Of a DNA stretch of 64,000 bases, positions 40,152 through 47,838 are shown piece after piece. The stretch is from JAICYJ01 sp963766445 (GTDB lineage Bacteria; Actinomycetota; Thermoleophilia; Gaiellales; JAICJC01). How positions within the stretch are numbered: the stretch's first letter is position 1; the number at the start of each line of letters is the position of its first letter. The stretch is taken from NCBI GenBank assembly GCA_963766445.1, contig CAVXZW010000022.1, positions 26,071 to 90,070 of the forward strand. The letters run 5' to 3'. The position numbers and the translations under genes are program-made. The notes below the pieces were generated by a model. It saw only the letters and a list, made by a program, of their open reading frames with translations. It searched no databases and had not been told where the DNA came from.

Positions 40152-41072
40152 GTGTCACAGGAGCCGTTAAAGGAACGCTCGCCCGTGCTCACGCGGTCGC
40201 GCGGCATGGGGGCGTCTGCCGTCCTCGGCCTCGCGGTGCTCGCGAGCTATGGCGCCCTCGCCGCCGTCGCACTGAGCGCGGTCGGCGGTGGCAGCGTGCT
40301 CTCGTTCCCGGGCTGGGCGGTCGACGCGATCATCCAGGTGAACGCCGCGCCGCCGCCGCCGACGGCGCAATACGGGACCGTGACGGCAACGCCGACCGCG
40401 TCGCCGACGGGCGGCCAGGCCATCGTCGTCACGCCGCCCGCACCCGCGGCCGGCACCACCGTCGCGGTCTCCACCGGCAAGCATGGTGACACGGGAGCGT
40501 CGCAGGGCGGCTCGGGGACTGCGGGGGGCGGCGGTTCGGGCACCGGCAACGGCGGCGGCTCCAGCGGCGTCCCGCCGGCGCAGCAGCCGCAGCCTGCCCG
40601 GCACCGCATCTGCGAGCGGCACGCCTTGCGTCTCCACAACCGCTGCATCATTCCCGACCAGCCCGCGCGACGCCATCACGATCACGACGGGCTCGACTCT
40701 GACCACCATCACGCGTGGCACCACCCTCCGCGACACGGGCAGCGGTCGCATCATCAGCACCACGCGTGGCATCACCCGCCGAGACATGGGAACTCGCCGC
40801 CGTCGCATCACCATCACCGCGCCTGGCATCACCCGCCGCGGCACGGGCACTCGCCGCCGGCGCACCATCATCACCGCGCCTGGCATCACCCGCCGCGGCA
40901 CGGGCACTCGCTGCCGGCGCACCATCATCACCGCGCCGGGCATCACCCGCCGCGGCACGGGCACTCGCCGCCGGCGCACCATCATCACCGCGCCTGGCAC
41001 CACCCGCCGCGGCACGGATACCACCGCCACGGCCACCACCAGGGTGGAGGGCACGGCAACGGCTCGAGCTGA
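40152..41072 (+). CDS. Membrane-anchored protein with histidine-rich tandem repeats
   Basis: 306 residues from the GTG at 40152 behind AAGGGG. A basic N-terminus precedes one membrane span (~20-45); a Pro/Thr/Gly/Ser linker leads to a cysteine pair (RHRICERHALRLHNRC, ~150-165) and then to a tail in which the core AWHHPPRHG occurs six times (alanines at 188, 205, 224, 243, 262, 281), with one Trp changed to Gly. The last four copies have an exact 19-residue period, HHHHRAWHHPPRHGHSPPA. About 40% of the tail is His. The layout suggests a metal-binding region outside the membrane (inference). No known family; low conservation of such repeats makes homology hard to judge. Confidence 0.6.
   Translation: MSQEPLKERSPVLTRSRGMGASAVLGLAVLASYGALAAVALSAVGGGSVLSFPGWAVDAIIQVNAAPPPPTAQYGTVTATPTASPTGGQAIVVTPPAPAAGTTVAVSTGKHGDTGASQGGSGTAGGGGSGTGNGGGSSGVPPAQQPQPARHRICERHALRLHNRCIIPDQPARRHHDHDGLDSDHHHAWHHPPRHGQRSHHQHHAWHHPPRHGNSPPSHHHHRAWHHPPRHGHSPPAHHHHRAWHHPPRHGHSLPAHHHHRAGHHPPRHGHSPPAHHHHRAWHHPPRHGYHRHGHHQGGGHGNGSS
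40806..41033 (+). repeat. 57-bp tandem repeats in a coding sequence
   Basis: Four near-identical 57-base units encode the 19-residue histidine-rich period of the surrounding gene; two more diverged units lie upstream at about 40700-40800. Units keep reading frame, and most differences between them are single substitutions. The array probably grew by slippage or unequal recombination, so copy number may vary between strains. The two other + strand frames also stay open through it, a side effect of the GC-rich periodicity. Confidence 0.75.
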
Positions 41073-41081
41073 ACGTCTCGC

Positions 41082-41303
41082 TCAGATCGCGTCGACGCGC
41101 TCGACGTACCACACGATCCAGGCGCCCTCGGTCTTCTCCGCCTGCACCACGCGTGCGCCGGGCGGGAACGGCACCTCGCAGAACTCGCGTGAGAGTCCCC
41201 GAACGCCGGCGATCTCCTCACGGCTGACCATCATGAACGGGATCACGATGCGGGAAACGGAGGCGACGTCCATGCCCTCGAATTTGACCGGCGATGCTTC
41301 CAT
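41082..41303 (-). CDS. Hypothetical small protein (73 aa)
   Basis: The frame starts MEASPVKFEGMDVASVSRIV; the internal ATG at residue 11 may be the real start. The end reads GAWIVWYVERVDAI. The composition (balanced charged and hydrophobic residues, third-position GC bias) looks coding, but there is no strong ribosome site and no recognisable domain. It lies convergent to the His-repeat gene with a 9-base gap and follows the lipoprotein gene in the same direction. Confidence 0.45.
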   Translation of the reverse strand: MEASPVKFEGMDVASVSRIVIPFMMVSREEIAGVRGLSREFCEVPFPPGARVVQAEKTEGAWIVWYVERVDAI

Positions 41304-41362
41304 GTCAGAATTGTTCGCCGCTGCCCGGGAGTCTCCTCGCCGGGCAGCGGGAATTCCTCCGC

Positions 41363-41929
41363 TCAGGTGGCCGGGCCGAACCGCTTCGTGATCCGGTCAG
41401 CCTTTGCAAGCGCGTGGGCGAGCACGTTGGTGGCGCGGCCCTCCTTGTTGAGAGCGCCGTTCGTCGCCTGATCGAAGTCGGCGAAGTCGGCGCCCTCGAT
41501 GATCGACCCGTTGATCATGCCGGTGGCGAGCGCGTGGCGCAGCTGCAGGGCCGCCTGGTGGAGCATGGTGCAGGCCCGGTGCACCATCGGCTGCACCGGC
41601 TGGTACCGCCCCGGCGAACCGGCGCGCCGCAGGGCCGCCTTGCACGAGTCATCGAAGTCGCGTTCCCGAGCCAGCGATCCGCTCGTCATGACCGTGGTTC
41701 CACTCATGGTTCCGACCAGCCGCCTGTCGTAGTGCCGGATCGCCTTCAGCCAGCGCCGCTCGGCGGGCGTGATAGGTGGTGGTTTGCTGGGGATGGTGGC
41801 CGGCTTCGTGACTGCGGTGGCCTGTGAGCCGATTGCCACCCCGCCGGTGCCGCCGCCACAGCCGGCGAGCGCCAGTGCGGCGCAAAGCACCGGCAACGCC
41901 ATTGCCGTTTGCAATCGATGTCTGTGCAT
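41363..41929 (-). CDS. Lipoprotein of unknown function
   Basis: 188 residues. The N-terminus has a basic start, a hydrophobic stretch and the lipobox LALAGC with Cys24, followed by a Gly-rich linker, so it should be a lipid-anchored exported protein. The mature part is mostly helical by composition (WLKAIRHYDRRLVGTMSG, LHQAALQLRHALATG) and contains two further cysteines (DDSCKAAL and HRACTML) that may pair. No family is recognised. It is divergent from the cupin gene across a 109-base gap. Confidence 0.65.
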   Translation of the reverse strand: MHRHRLQTAMALPVLCAALALAGCGGGTGGVAIGSQATAVTKPATIPSKPPPITPAERRWLKAIRHYDRRLVGTMSGTTVMTSGSLARERDFDDSCKAALRRAGSPGRYQPVQPMVHRACTMLHQAALQLRHALATGMINGSIIEGADFADFDQATNGALNKEGRATNVLAHALAKADRITKRFGPAT

Positions 41930-42038
41930 GGTCCGCTCCTTGGAAGAGTCAGCGTTGTCGCTCGAGCATGCCGTGTCAGCGACCCGGCCCGCATCGGGTG
42001 AACCCCTCGAGGTTCGGCATACGCGCTATCGTGGCGGC

Positions 42039-42422
42039 ATGGAACGGTGGCACATCCCGTCGGTCGAGGCCTCGGGTCGCCGCGAGCCGAAGGTGCTGTT
42101 CTCGACACCCGAGTGCAGGGCGGTCGTGATCGACCTCAGCGACGGCGACGAGCTCGGGGACCACAGCGTGCACGAGCGGGCGGTGGTGGAGGTCGTGGCC
42201 GGCGAGGTGCAGGTCAGTGCGGGTGGCGACGAGACGACCTGTGCGGCGGGCACGCTGCTGACGTTCGCTCCGGGCGAACGGCATGCCGTGCGGGCGGCGG
42301 GGGGTGCGGCGCGGCTGCTGCTGATGCTGGCGCCGTGGCCCGGGGAGGGGCACTACCGGGACGGCGCGGATGCCGACGCGGCCAGGATGCCGTCAAGGGG
42401 CAGCGCCGAGCCGATCCGCTGA
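42039..42422 (+). CDS. Cupin-domain protein
   Basis: 127 residues from ATG 42039. The pattern LGDHSVHERAVVEVVAGEVQV is cupin motif 1 with the His and Glu placed as metal ligands, and LTFAPGERHAVRA is motif 2 with PxxxxH. One small beta-barrel domain is present, without a partner domain. Substrate or regulatory role is unknown. It stands alone between the lipoprotein and msrB genes. Confidence 0.72.
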   Translation: MERWHIPSVEASGRREPKVLFSTPECRAVVIDLSDGDELGDHSVHERAVVEVVAGEVQVSAGGDETTCAAGTLLTFAPGERHAVRAAGGAARLLLMLAPWPGEGHYRDGADADAARMPSRGSAEPIR

Positions 42423-42460
42423 CGGCGCTCCAATCGAGGCCTCATCCGCGATGTAGCGAA

Positions 42461-42493
42461 TTGACGGCGTCCGGGTCTGTATCTGTGACGCCG
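42461..42493 (+). promoter_or_regulatory. Inverted repeat upstream of msrB
   Basis: CGGCGTC at 42465-42471 and GACGCCG at 42487-42493 form a 7-base inverted repeat with a 15-base spacer. A TTGACG box at 42461-42466 overlaps the left arm and may be a -35 element. It lies 20 bases before the msrB start, next to the strong AAGGAGG ribosome site, and could be an operator for an oxidative-stress gene (inference). Confidence 0.35.
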
Positions 42494-42512
42494 AAACAAG
42501 GAGGATGATTCG

Positions 42513-42908
42513 ATGAGCACGGAGATCAGGAAGAGCGAGCAGGAGTGGCGTGAGCGGCTCACGTCCGACCAGTACCGCGTGATGCGCGAGAAGGGGACGG
42601 AGCGGCCGTTCACAGGGGCCTACGTCGACGCCAAGCAGGACGGCGTGTACCGGTGCGCCGGGTGCGGGGCGGAGCTGTTCGATTCGAACGCCAAGTTCGA
42701 CTCGGGCACCGGCTGGCCCAGCTTCTGCGAGCCGGCGAACCGCGCCAACGTGCATCTCGACGTGGACACCAGCTACGGCATGACGCGGACAGAGGTCAGC
42801 TGCGCGGCCTGTGGCGGCCATCTCGGGCACGTGTTCGATGACGGGCCGGCCAGCACGGGCAAGCGCTACTGCATCAACTCGGTCGCGCTCGACCTGCAGG
42901 AGCGCTGA
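42513..42908 (+). CDS. msrB: Peptide-methionine (R)-S-oxide reductase
   Basis: 131 residues with the complete MsrB pattern: zinc ligands Cys48/Cys51 (CAGC) and Cys97/Cys100 (CAAC), the substrate segment FDSGTGWPSF, and the catalytic Cys120 in KRYCINS. It reduces methionine-R-sulfoxide in proteins. The active site is Cys, not selenocysteine, although selA and selB are nearby. A near-perfect AAGGAGG site precedes the ATG. No msrA gene is adjacent. Confidence 0.95.
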   Translation: MSTEIRKSEQEWRERLTSDQYRVMREKGTERPFTGAYVDAKQDGVYRCAGCGAELFDSNAKFDSGTGWPSFCEPANRANVHLDVDTSYGMTRTEVSCAACGGHLGHVFDDGPASTGKRYCINSVALDLQER

Positions 42909-42952
42909 GCCGGGCAGGAGTTCGCCCGCCGCCGCCGAACTGCTGAGCTTCG

Positions 42953-43099
42953 ATGGCCGGCATCACGGTACGGATCCCGAAGCTCGACCGCACGCAGCGG
43001 CTGTGGCTGCGATATCTGATCGCTGACCTGGAGGGGGACAGCGATCGGATGCGGCGGGTCGGGCACCTGCTGGACGAGCTGCGCAGCCGGCGCGACTAG
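42953..43099 (+). CDS. Small hypothetical protein (48 aa)
   Basis: A 48-codon frame from ATG 42953, starting MAGITVRIPKLDRTQRLWLR and ending HLLDELRSRRD. The sequence is charged and likely helical, with clear third-position GC preference, but there is only a weak ribosome site. It fills the gap between msrB and the convergent mobA gene and overlaps the latter's stop by 4 bases. Family unknown; it may not be a real gene. Confidence 0.35.
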   Translation: MAGITVRIPKLDRTQRLWLRYLIADLEGDSDRMRRVGHLLDELRSRRD

Positions 43100-43869
43100 G
43101 TCAGCTCGAGCACGTCGCCCTCGACGAGCGGGGTGGCCGGGTCAGGCTCGATCGCGGCGCCGTTCAGGAGCAGCGCCCGGCCCGACAGCTCGACCCCGAG
43201 CGCCGGGGCGAGGCGGGTGGCCTCGCCCAGCGTGGCAGCCCGGACCGGCCCGGCCCGAAGCCTGATCCGCGGCTGCGGCTCGGCCAGAGCCTGCCGGTAT
43301 GCGTCGTCCGTGTTCAGGTTGCGGAGCGACTCGGGATGCGGAAGCGCCGTCGCATCCAACCGCAGCACGTCGATCCCTTCCAGGAGCAGGCCCACGCGCA
43401 GCCGGTTACCGGCCAGTTGCTGCTCGACCGCAGGCAGCAGATCGGAACGGTAGACGGCGCAGAGGTGGTGGACGTGGCCGTCGGCGACCGGCACCGCCAC
43501 ACCGTGTTCGCCACGCGCTGCCGCCAGCGCCAGCACCAGGTCGGGGTGCAGGAACGGCAGGTCGGTGCCCGAGACGAACACGGCCGGGCAGCGGCCCGCC
43601 ACCGCGCGCAGCCCGGCGGCCATGCCCTCCAGTGGGCCGCGATCGGGTGCCCGATCGACGACACGTTCGACGCCCGGCAGCGGCGGCAGCTCCTGCCCCT
43701 CGGCGTGCACGACCACGACCGGTTCGGCGACCCGCTGCAGGATCCCGGCGACGCGCCGCACCAGCGTGCCGCCGTGCCAGTCGAGCAGCGCCTTGGGTGT
43801 GCCCATCCGGCTCGATCGCCCGCCGGCGAGCACGATCGCTCCCAGCCGCGGGGGCTCCGCAGCGATCAC
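43096..43869 (-). CDS. mobA: MobA-like molybdenum cofactor nucleotidyltransferase with a C-terminal MoaD/ThiS-like domain
   Basis: 257 residues from GTG 43869, which has AGGAAGG upstream; a longer frame to 43890 runs into the palindromic element. The opening LGAIVLAGGRSSRMGTPKALL is the MobA/MocA nucleotide-binding motif and GTDLPFLHPDLV carries the metal-binding Asp. The core ends near residue 190. A tail of about 60 residues, with VRAATLGEATRLA, LLLNGAAIEPD and TPLVEGDVLEL, matches the beta-grasp fold of ThiS/MoaD but lacks the reactive Gly-Gly end. MobA attaches GMP to molybdopterin; a MocA-type CTP activity is the alternative. Confidence 0.72.
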   Translation of the reverse strand: MIAAEPPRLGAIVLAGGRSSRMGTPKALLDWHGGTLVRRVAGILQRVAEPVVVVHAEGQELPPLPGVERVVDRAPDRGPLEGMAAGLRAVAGRCPAVFVSGTDLPFLHPDLVLALAAARGEHGVAVPVADGHVHHLCAVYRSDLLPAVEQQLAGNRLRVGLLLEGIDVLRLDATALPHPESLRNLNTDDAYRQALAEPQPRIRLRAGPVRAATLGEATRLAPALGVELSGRALLLNGAAIEPDPATPLVEGDVLELT

Positions 43870-43883
43870 CGCGGGGCCTTCCT

Positions 43884-44025
43884 GCAACACCGGCGCCTGG
43901 CACCGCTGTTGCGCCGGATTCTACGAATTCCGACAATTTGAGGTCCGAAAACTACGATATTCGTAGCCGAGAGGCCGTTTGACTGTCGGAATTCGTGCAA
44001 CACCGGTGCCAGGCGTGGGTGTTGC
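43884..44025. repeat. Nested palindromic element between mobA and selB
   Basis: Three concentric inverted repeats fill this gap. The outer arms, 43884-43912 and 43997-44025, are 29 bases each, match with three mismatches, and are themselves near-palindromes beginning GCAACACC and ending GTTGC. The middle arms, 43923-43935 and 43984-43996 (ACGAATTCCGACA), match perfectly. The inner arms are CTACGA at 43952-43957 and TCGTAG at 43961-43966. The centre is less GC-rich than its surroundings. This looks like a REP/BIME or MITE-type mobile palindrome; it could also terminate the selB transcript. It is not a tRNA-Sec gene. Confidence 0.7.
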
Positions 44026-44033
44026 ACGCGCGC

Positions 44034-45515
44034 TCAGCCCGCCGCGTTCCGGTGGCTGCGGCGGAGCACCCGCGCGTCTCCGACGCGGCGCGTCACGCCG
44101 TGCGAGTCGAGCGCCTCGAGCAGCGCCTGTGCGTAGCGGCGGGAGCAGCCGAGGCGGTCGCGCAGCTGGGCCAGGGTGACCGAGCCGTGCTCGGTCGCAA
44201 GCTCCACCGCCGCCGCCTGCGCCTGGTCGAACGCTGCCCTCGTGAAGGCCAGCTCCTTGCCGGCGCGCACGATCCGGCCTGCGTCGGCCAGGTACGCGGC
44301 GGCGCCCTGATCGTCCGGCCGCAGCGGCGGCGGAGCGAACGGCGTCTCGGCCAGCCGCCGTTCCAGCTCATCTGCGCCCGCGTCGGACAGCACGCGAGTG
44401 ACGGGTGCGGCCGCCGGCTGTTGCCGCTCGGGCTCGCGACCGCTGCGCGAGGGTGCCGGGTCGATCACCACCCCGCCCGCCACCGTCGTCTGTGGTGCCG
44501 TCAGCCGGATCACGGCGTGGTCGCCCGCCAACGCGGCGATCGGCCGCTGCAGCCGCAGCTGCACCCGCCCGGACTGGCCCGGCTCGATCGCCTCGCCCTC
44601 GCGCACCGCCACGCGGGCCGGCGTCTCGGTCGTTGCATGGTGCACGGTGACCCGCTCGCCGCCTCGCAGCGCGTGCGGCGCGTCCGCAAGCACCTCCACC
44701 TCGCACTCCAGCCGGTATCCCGCCGTCAGGCTGCCCGGCTCGGCCAGCGTGTCGCCTCGTGCCACCTGGTCGCGGTCGACTCCCACCAGCGCCACCGCCA
44801 CGCGCTGCCCGGCCGCGGCTGTCGCGACCGGCGCGTCGTGCACCTGCACGCTCCGCACCCGCGCCTCACGCCCGCTCGGCATGATCGCCAGCCGGTCGCC
44901 GGCGCTGACCGTGCCCGACCACAGCGTCCCCGTCACGACCGTGCCGATCCCGCGCAGCGTGAACGACCGGTCGATCGGCAGCCGCACCGGCCCCTCGTGC
45001 CGGCGCCCGTCCGCCAGCGCCGCCACCCTGTCGAGCTCGGCCAGCAGCTCCGGCAAACCCGCTCCGGTTCGCGACGACACCTCCACGACCGGCGCGTCAG
45101 GGATCAGCTCCTCCACGCCCATCCGCGCCAGGGCCGCCGTCTCGTCGTCGACCAGGTCTCGCTTGGTCAGCGCCACGACACCCAGCGGCAGCCCCAGCAT
45201 CCTCAGGATTGCGGCATGTTCGCGCGTCTGCGGCATCACGCCGTCGTCGCAGGCCACCACCAGCAGGTACATGTCGATCCCCGTCGCCCCCGCCACCATC
45301 GTCCGCACGAACCGCTCGTGGCCGGGCACGTCGACCACCGACAGCCTGCGTCCCGACGGCAGCTGCAGCGGCGCGTACCCGAGCTCGATCGAGATGCCGC
45401 GCGCCCGTTCCTGCGGCAGCCGGTCGGTATCGACCCCGGTCAGCGCAGCGATCAGCGCGGTCTTGCCGTGATCGATGTGGCCGGCCGTGCCCACGGTCAG
45501 CGGCGTGTCGGTCAC
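44034..45515 (-). CDS. selB: Selenocysteine-specific translation elongation factor SelB
   Basis: 493 residues from GTG 45515, coupled to the selA stop (GTGA). The GTPase motifs are GTAGHIDHGKTALIAALTG (G1), DVPGHERFV (G3) and TKRDL (G4). The C-terminal part contains winged-helix segments such as TEHGSVTLAQLRDRLGCSRR, which read the SECIS element in the family. At 493 residues it is shorter than most SelB proteins (around 580-630), so one or two winged-helix units may be missing. SelB delivers selenocysteyl-tRNA to UGA codons. No tRNA-Sec gene was found in the window. Confidence 0.92.
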   Translation of the reverse strand: MTDTPLTVGTAGHIDHGKTALIAALTGVDTDRLPQERARGISIELGYAPLQLPSGRRLSVVDVPGHERFVRTMVAGATGIDMYLLVVACDDGVMPQTREHAAILRMLGLPLGVVALTKRDLVDDETAALARMGVEELIPDAPVVEVSSRTGAGLPELLAELDRVAALADGRRHEGPVRLPIDRSFTLRGIGTVVTGTLWSGTVSAGDRLAIMPSGREARVRSVQVHDAPVATAAAGQRVAVALVGVDRDQVARGDTLAEPGSLTAGYRLECEVEVLADAPHALRGGERVTVHHATTETPARVAVREGEAIEPGQSGRVQLRLQRPIAALAGDHAVIRLTAPQTTVAGGVVIDPAPSRSGREPERQQPAAAPVTRVLSDAGADELERRLAETPFAPPPLRPDDQGAAAYLADAGRIVRAGKELAFTRAAFDQAQAAAVELATEHGSVTLAQLRDRLGCSRRYAQALLEALDSHGVTRRVGDARVLRRSHRNAAG

Positions 45516-46813
45516 GGGCGGATCAGGTCGCAGTCCTCGTCGCTGAGCGTCCGGCAGTCGAGCAGCACCCGGCCCTCCTGCAGGCGAGCGATCACCGGCG
45601 GGTCGCCGTCCCGAAGCCGCGCCGCCAGCTCGTCCCCGCCCTCCAGCGCGCACGCGAAGCTGTCCAGCTCCAGCAACGGCAGCGCGCCGCCTCCCACCTT
45701 CGCCGTCGTCGGGGTCAGCTCACCGCCCAGCCGCCGGCACAGCCGCTCGGCCCGCTCACGCACGCGCTCGACCGGCTCCCCCAGCGACCGCAGCACCGGT
45801 ACCTGGGCCAGCGCCTGCGCGGGATTCCGGTACAGCTCGAGCGTCGCCTCCAGCGCCGCCAGTGACAGCTTGTCGATCCGCATCGCACGCGCCAGCGGGT
45901 GGCGTTTCACCCGTCCCACCGCCGCGGCGGTGCCCACGATGATCCCCGCCTGCGGCCCGCCCAGCAGCTTGTCCCCGGAGAAGCAGACCAGGTCGGCGCG
46001 GGCCTCGATGCTGGCCCGCGCGGTGGGCTCGTCCAGCAGATCGGGCAGGTCGAGCAGCGCTCCCGAGCCGAGGTCGTCGATCAGCGCCACGTCTCCGCCC
46101 GCCACCTCCGCCAGCTCCCGCAGCCCGGGGTGGGCCGTGAACCCGACGATCCGGAAGTTCGACTGGTGCACCCGCAGGATCGCCCGCGTCTCGCCCGTGA
46201 TCGCCCTGCGATAGTCCGCGATGCTGGTGCGGTTCGTGGTGCCCACCTCCACCAGTCGCGCACCCGACTGCGCGAGGATGTCAGGGATCCGGAACCCATC
46301 GCCGATCTCGATCAGCTGACCGCGGCTGATCAGCACCTCGCCGCCGACCGCCGTCGCCGCGAGGCACAGCAGCACGGCCGCCGCGTTGTTGTTCACTGCC
46401 AGCCCCGCCTCCGCCCCCGTCAGGCTCGACAGCAGATCCGAGAGGTGGTCATGCCGCGAGCCGCGACGCCCAGCCGCGAGGTCGTACTCGAGCGTCGAGT
46501 AGCCCGCAGCGACCTCGGCCACCCGCTCGATCGCAACCTCAGCCAGCGGCGCGCGGCCCAGGTTGGTGTGGATGATCACCCCGGTCGCGTTCAGCACGGG
46601 ACGCAGGCTGGGCGGCCGTCCCAGCCGCCGCGCCGCCGGCTCCAGCAGACCCTCCTGATCGGGAACCTCCCCCGCCGCACGTGCTTCCTCCAGCACGGCG
46701 CGCAGCGTCTCCACCACCGCCTGCCTTCCATGCGCCTCGACCAGCGCTTCGCCCGCGCGTGTGCGCAGGAGTGCATCCACCGAGGGCAGGTCGCGTAGCG
46801 GGTTGGCCGTCAT
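45512..46813 (-). CDS. selA: L-seryl-tRNA(Sec) selenium transferase
   Basis: 433 residues, PLP-dependent. The opening SVDALLRTRAGEALVEAHGR and VLNATGVIIHTNLGRAPLAE are typical; the PLP lysine is Lys282 in CFSGDKLLGGPQAG. It turns seryl-tRNA(Sec) into selenocysteyl-tRNA with selenophosphate. Intact, with an ATG at 46813 only 17 bases from the divergent carboxypeptidase gene. Its presence says that the organism makes selenoproteins, but none was recognised here. Confidence 0.95.
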   Translation of the reverse strand: MTANPLRDLPSVDALLRTRAGEALVEAHGRQAVVETLRAVLEEARAAGEVPDQEGLLEPAARRLGRPPSLRPVLNATGVIIHTNLGRAPLAEVAIERVAEVAAGYSTLEYDLAAGRRGSRHDHLSDLLSSLTGAEAGLAVNNNAAAVLLCLAATAVGGEVLISRGQLIEIGDGFRIPDILAQSGARLVEVGTTNRTSIADYRRAITGETRAILRVHQSNFRIVGFTAHPGLRELAEVAGGDVALIDDLGSGALLDLPDLLDEPTARASIEARADLVCFSGDKLLGGPQAGIIVGTAAAVGRVKRHPLARAMRIDKLSLAALEATLELYRNPAQALAQVPVLRSLGEPVERVRERAERLCRRLGGELTPTTAKVGGGALPLLELDSFACALEGGDELAARLRDGDPPVIARLQEGRVLLDCRTLSDEDCDLIRP

Positions 46814-46830
46814 GCCCTCGATTGTAGGGT

Positions 46831-47838
46831 GTGTCTGTGGCGACGAGGCGTCCCCCGCTGTACTCGATGCAGGCCGGTACCCGCCGGCGACGGCGCCTGC
46901 CCGCCGTGTCGCCGCTGCGCGCGGCGCTCGTGATCCTCCTGGTCGCCCTCGTCGCTGCCGCCGCCGTCGTCGTCTGGCGGGTGCTGCCGCTGACCGATCG
47001 ATCGGCCGGCGTGATCCCCCCGAGCGCGCTCACCGGCGTGGTGCCGCAGACGCCCGGCAACGGCACCGCCGGCGTGACGTCGCCGCTCCAGGCGGCCGGT
47101 GCCTCCACGCGCCCGCTCCCCGGCGTGCACGTCGCCGCCGGTATCGTCGTCGATGCCGGCTCCGGCCGCGTGCTGTGGAGCCACCGACCACATGCGCGGC
47201 GGCCGATCGCGAGCCTCACCAAGCTGATGACCGCCCTGCTGTCCGAGCGCGGCGGCAGCATCAACCGGCGCTTCGTGGTGAGCCCCGCGATGACCGGCGA
47301 GACCGGCTACACCATCGGCCTGCACGTGGGCAGCAAGGTCAGCGTGCATGACATGCTTGCGGCCATGCTGATCGCCTCGGCCAACGACGCCGCGGATGCG
47401 CTGGCGGTGCACACGGCCGGCTCGGTGAAGGCGTTCGTCCGCGAGATGAACCACGAGGCGCGGAAGCTGAAGTTGTCCGACACGCGCTACTCGAACCCGA
47501 GCGGGATCGTCGACGCCGGCAACCACAGCTCGGCGTGGGACGTGGCCGACCTCTCCCGTCAGGTGCTGGCCGTGGGCCCGCTGCGGCGTCTGGTCTCCTC
47601 CAAGTTCTACCGCCCCGCCTCGGGCGCGCCGTACGTGAACCGCAACGAGCTGCTGTGGACGTATCCCGACGCCGGCGGCATCAAGACCGGCCAGACGGCC
47701 CTGGCCGGAAACTGCCTGGCCGCCTCGGCCACCCGCGGCGGCCACACCCTGATCGCCGTGGAGCTGGGCGTGCGCGGCAGCGAGTTCGCCGCCGCGTCGC
47801 GGATGCTTGACTGGGGCTTTCACAAGGTGGCGAAGTGA
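46831..47838 (+). CDS. D-alanyl-D-alanine carboxypeptidase (S11 family), membrane-anchored
   Basis: 335 residues. An N-terminal membrane anchor (~29-49) follows a basic stretch, so the enzyme faces the cell wall. The three penicillin-binding motifs are present: SLTK (Ser128, Lys131), SAN (Ser183) and KTG (Lys285). It trims the terminal D-Ala of peptidoglycan stem peptides. No C-terminal PBP5-type beta domain follows. Starts at GTG 46831 and overlaps the next gene by 4 bases (GTGA), an odd partner for a wall enzyme. Confidence 0.9.
   Translation: MSVATRRPPLYSMQAGTRRRRRLPAVSPLRAALVILLVALVAAAAVVVWRVLPLTDRSAGVIPPSALTGVVPQTPGNGTAGVTSPLQAAGASTRPLPGVHVAAGIVVDAGSGRVLWSHRPHARRPIASLTKLMTALLSERGGSINRRFVVSPAMTGETGYTIGLHVGSKVSVHDMLAAMLIASANDAADALAVHTAGSVKAFVREMNHEARKLKLSDTRYSNPSGIVDAGNHSSAWDVADLSRQVLAVGPLRRLVSSKFYRPASGAPYVNRNELLWTYPDAGGIKTGQTALAGNCLAASATRGGHTLIAVELGVRGSEFAAASRMLDWGFHKVAK

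Noticed and set aside
40700..41033. Regular repeats as a CRISPR array
   Set aside because: The units are contiguous without unique spacers, keep reading frame and encode a 19-residue His-rich period; no cas gene is present.
42513..42908. MsrB as a selenoprotein because selA and selB are near
   Set aside because: The catalytic codon in RYCINS is a cysteine codon, and no in-frame TGA occurs.
43870..44033. tRNA-Sec gene beside selB
   Set aside because: The gap holds symmetric palindromes, but no 8-bp acceptor stem, T-loop GTTCGAA-type sequence or UCA anticodon loop could be placed.
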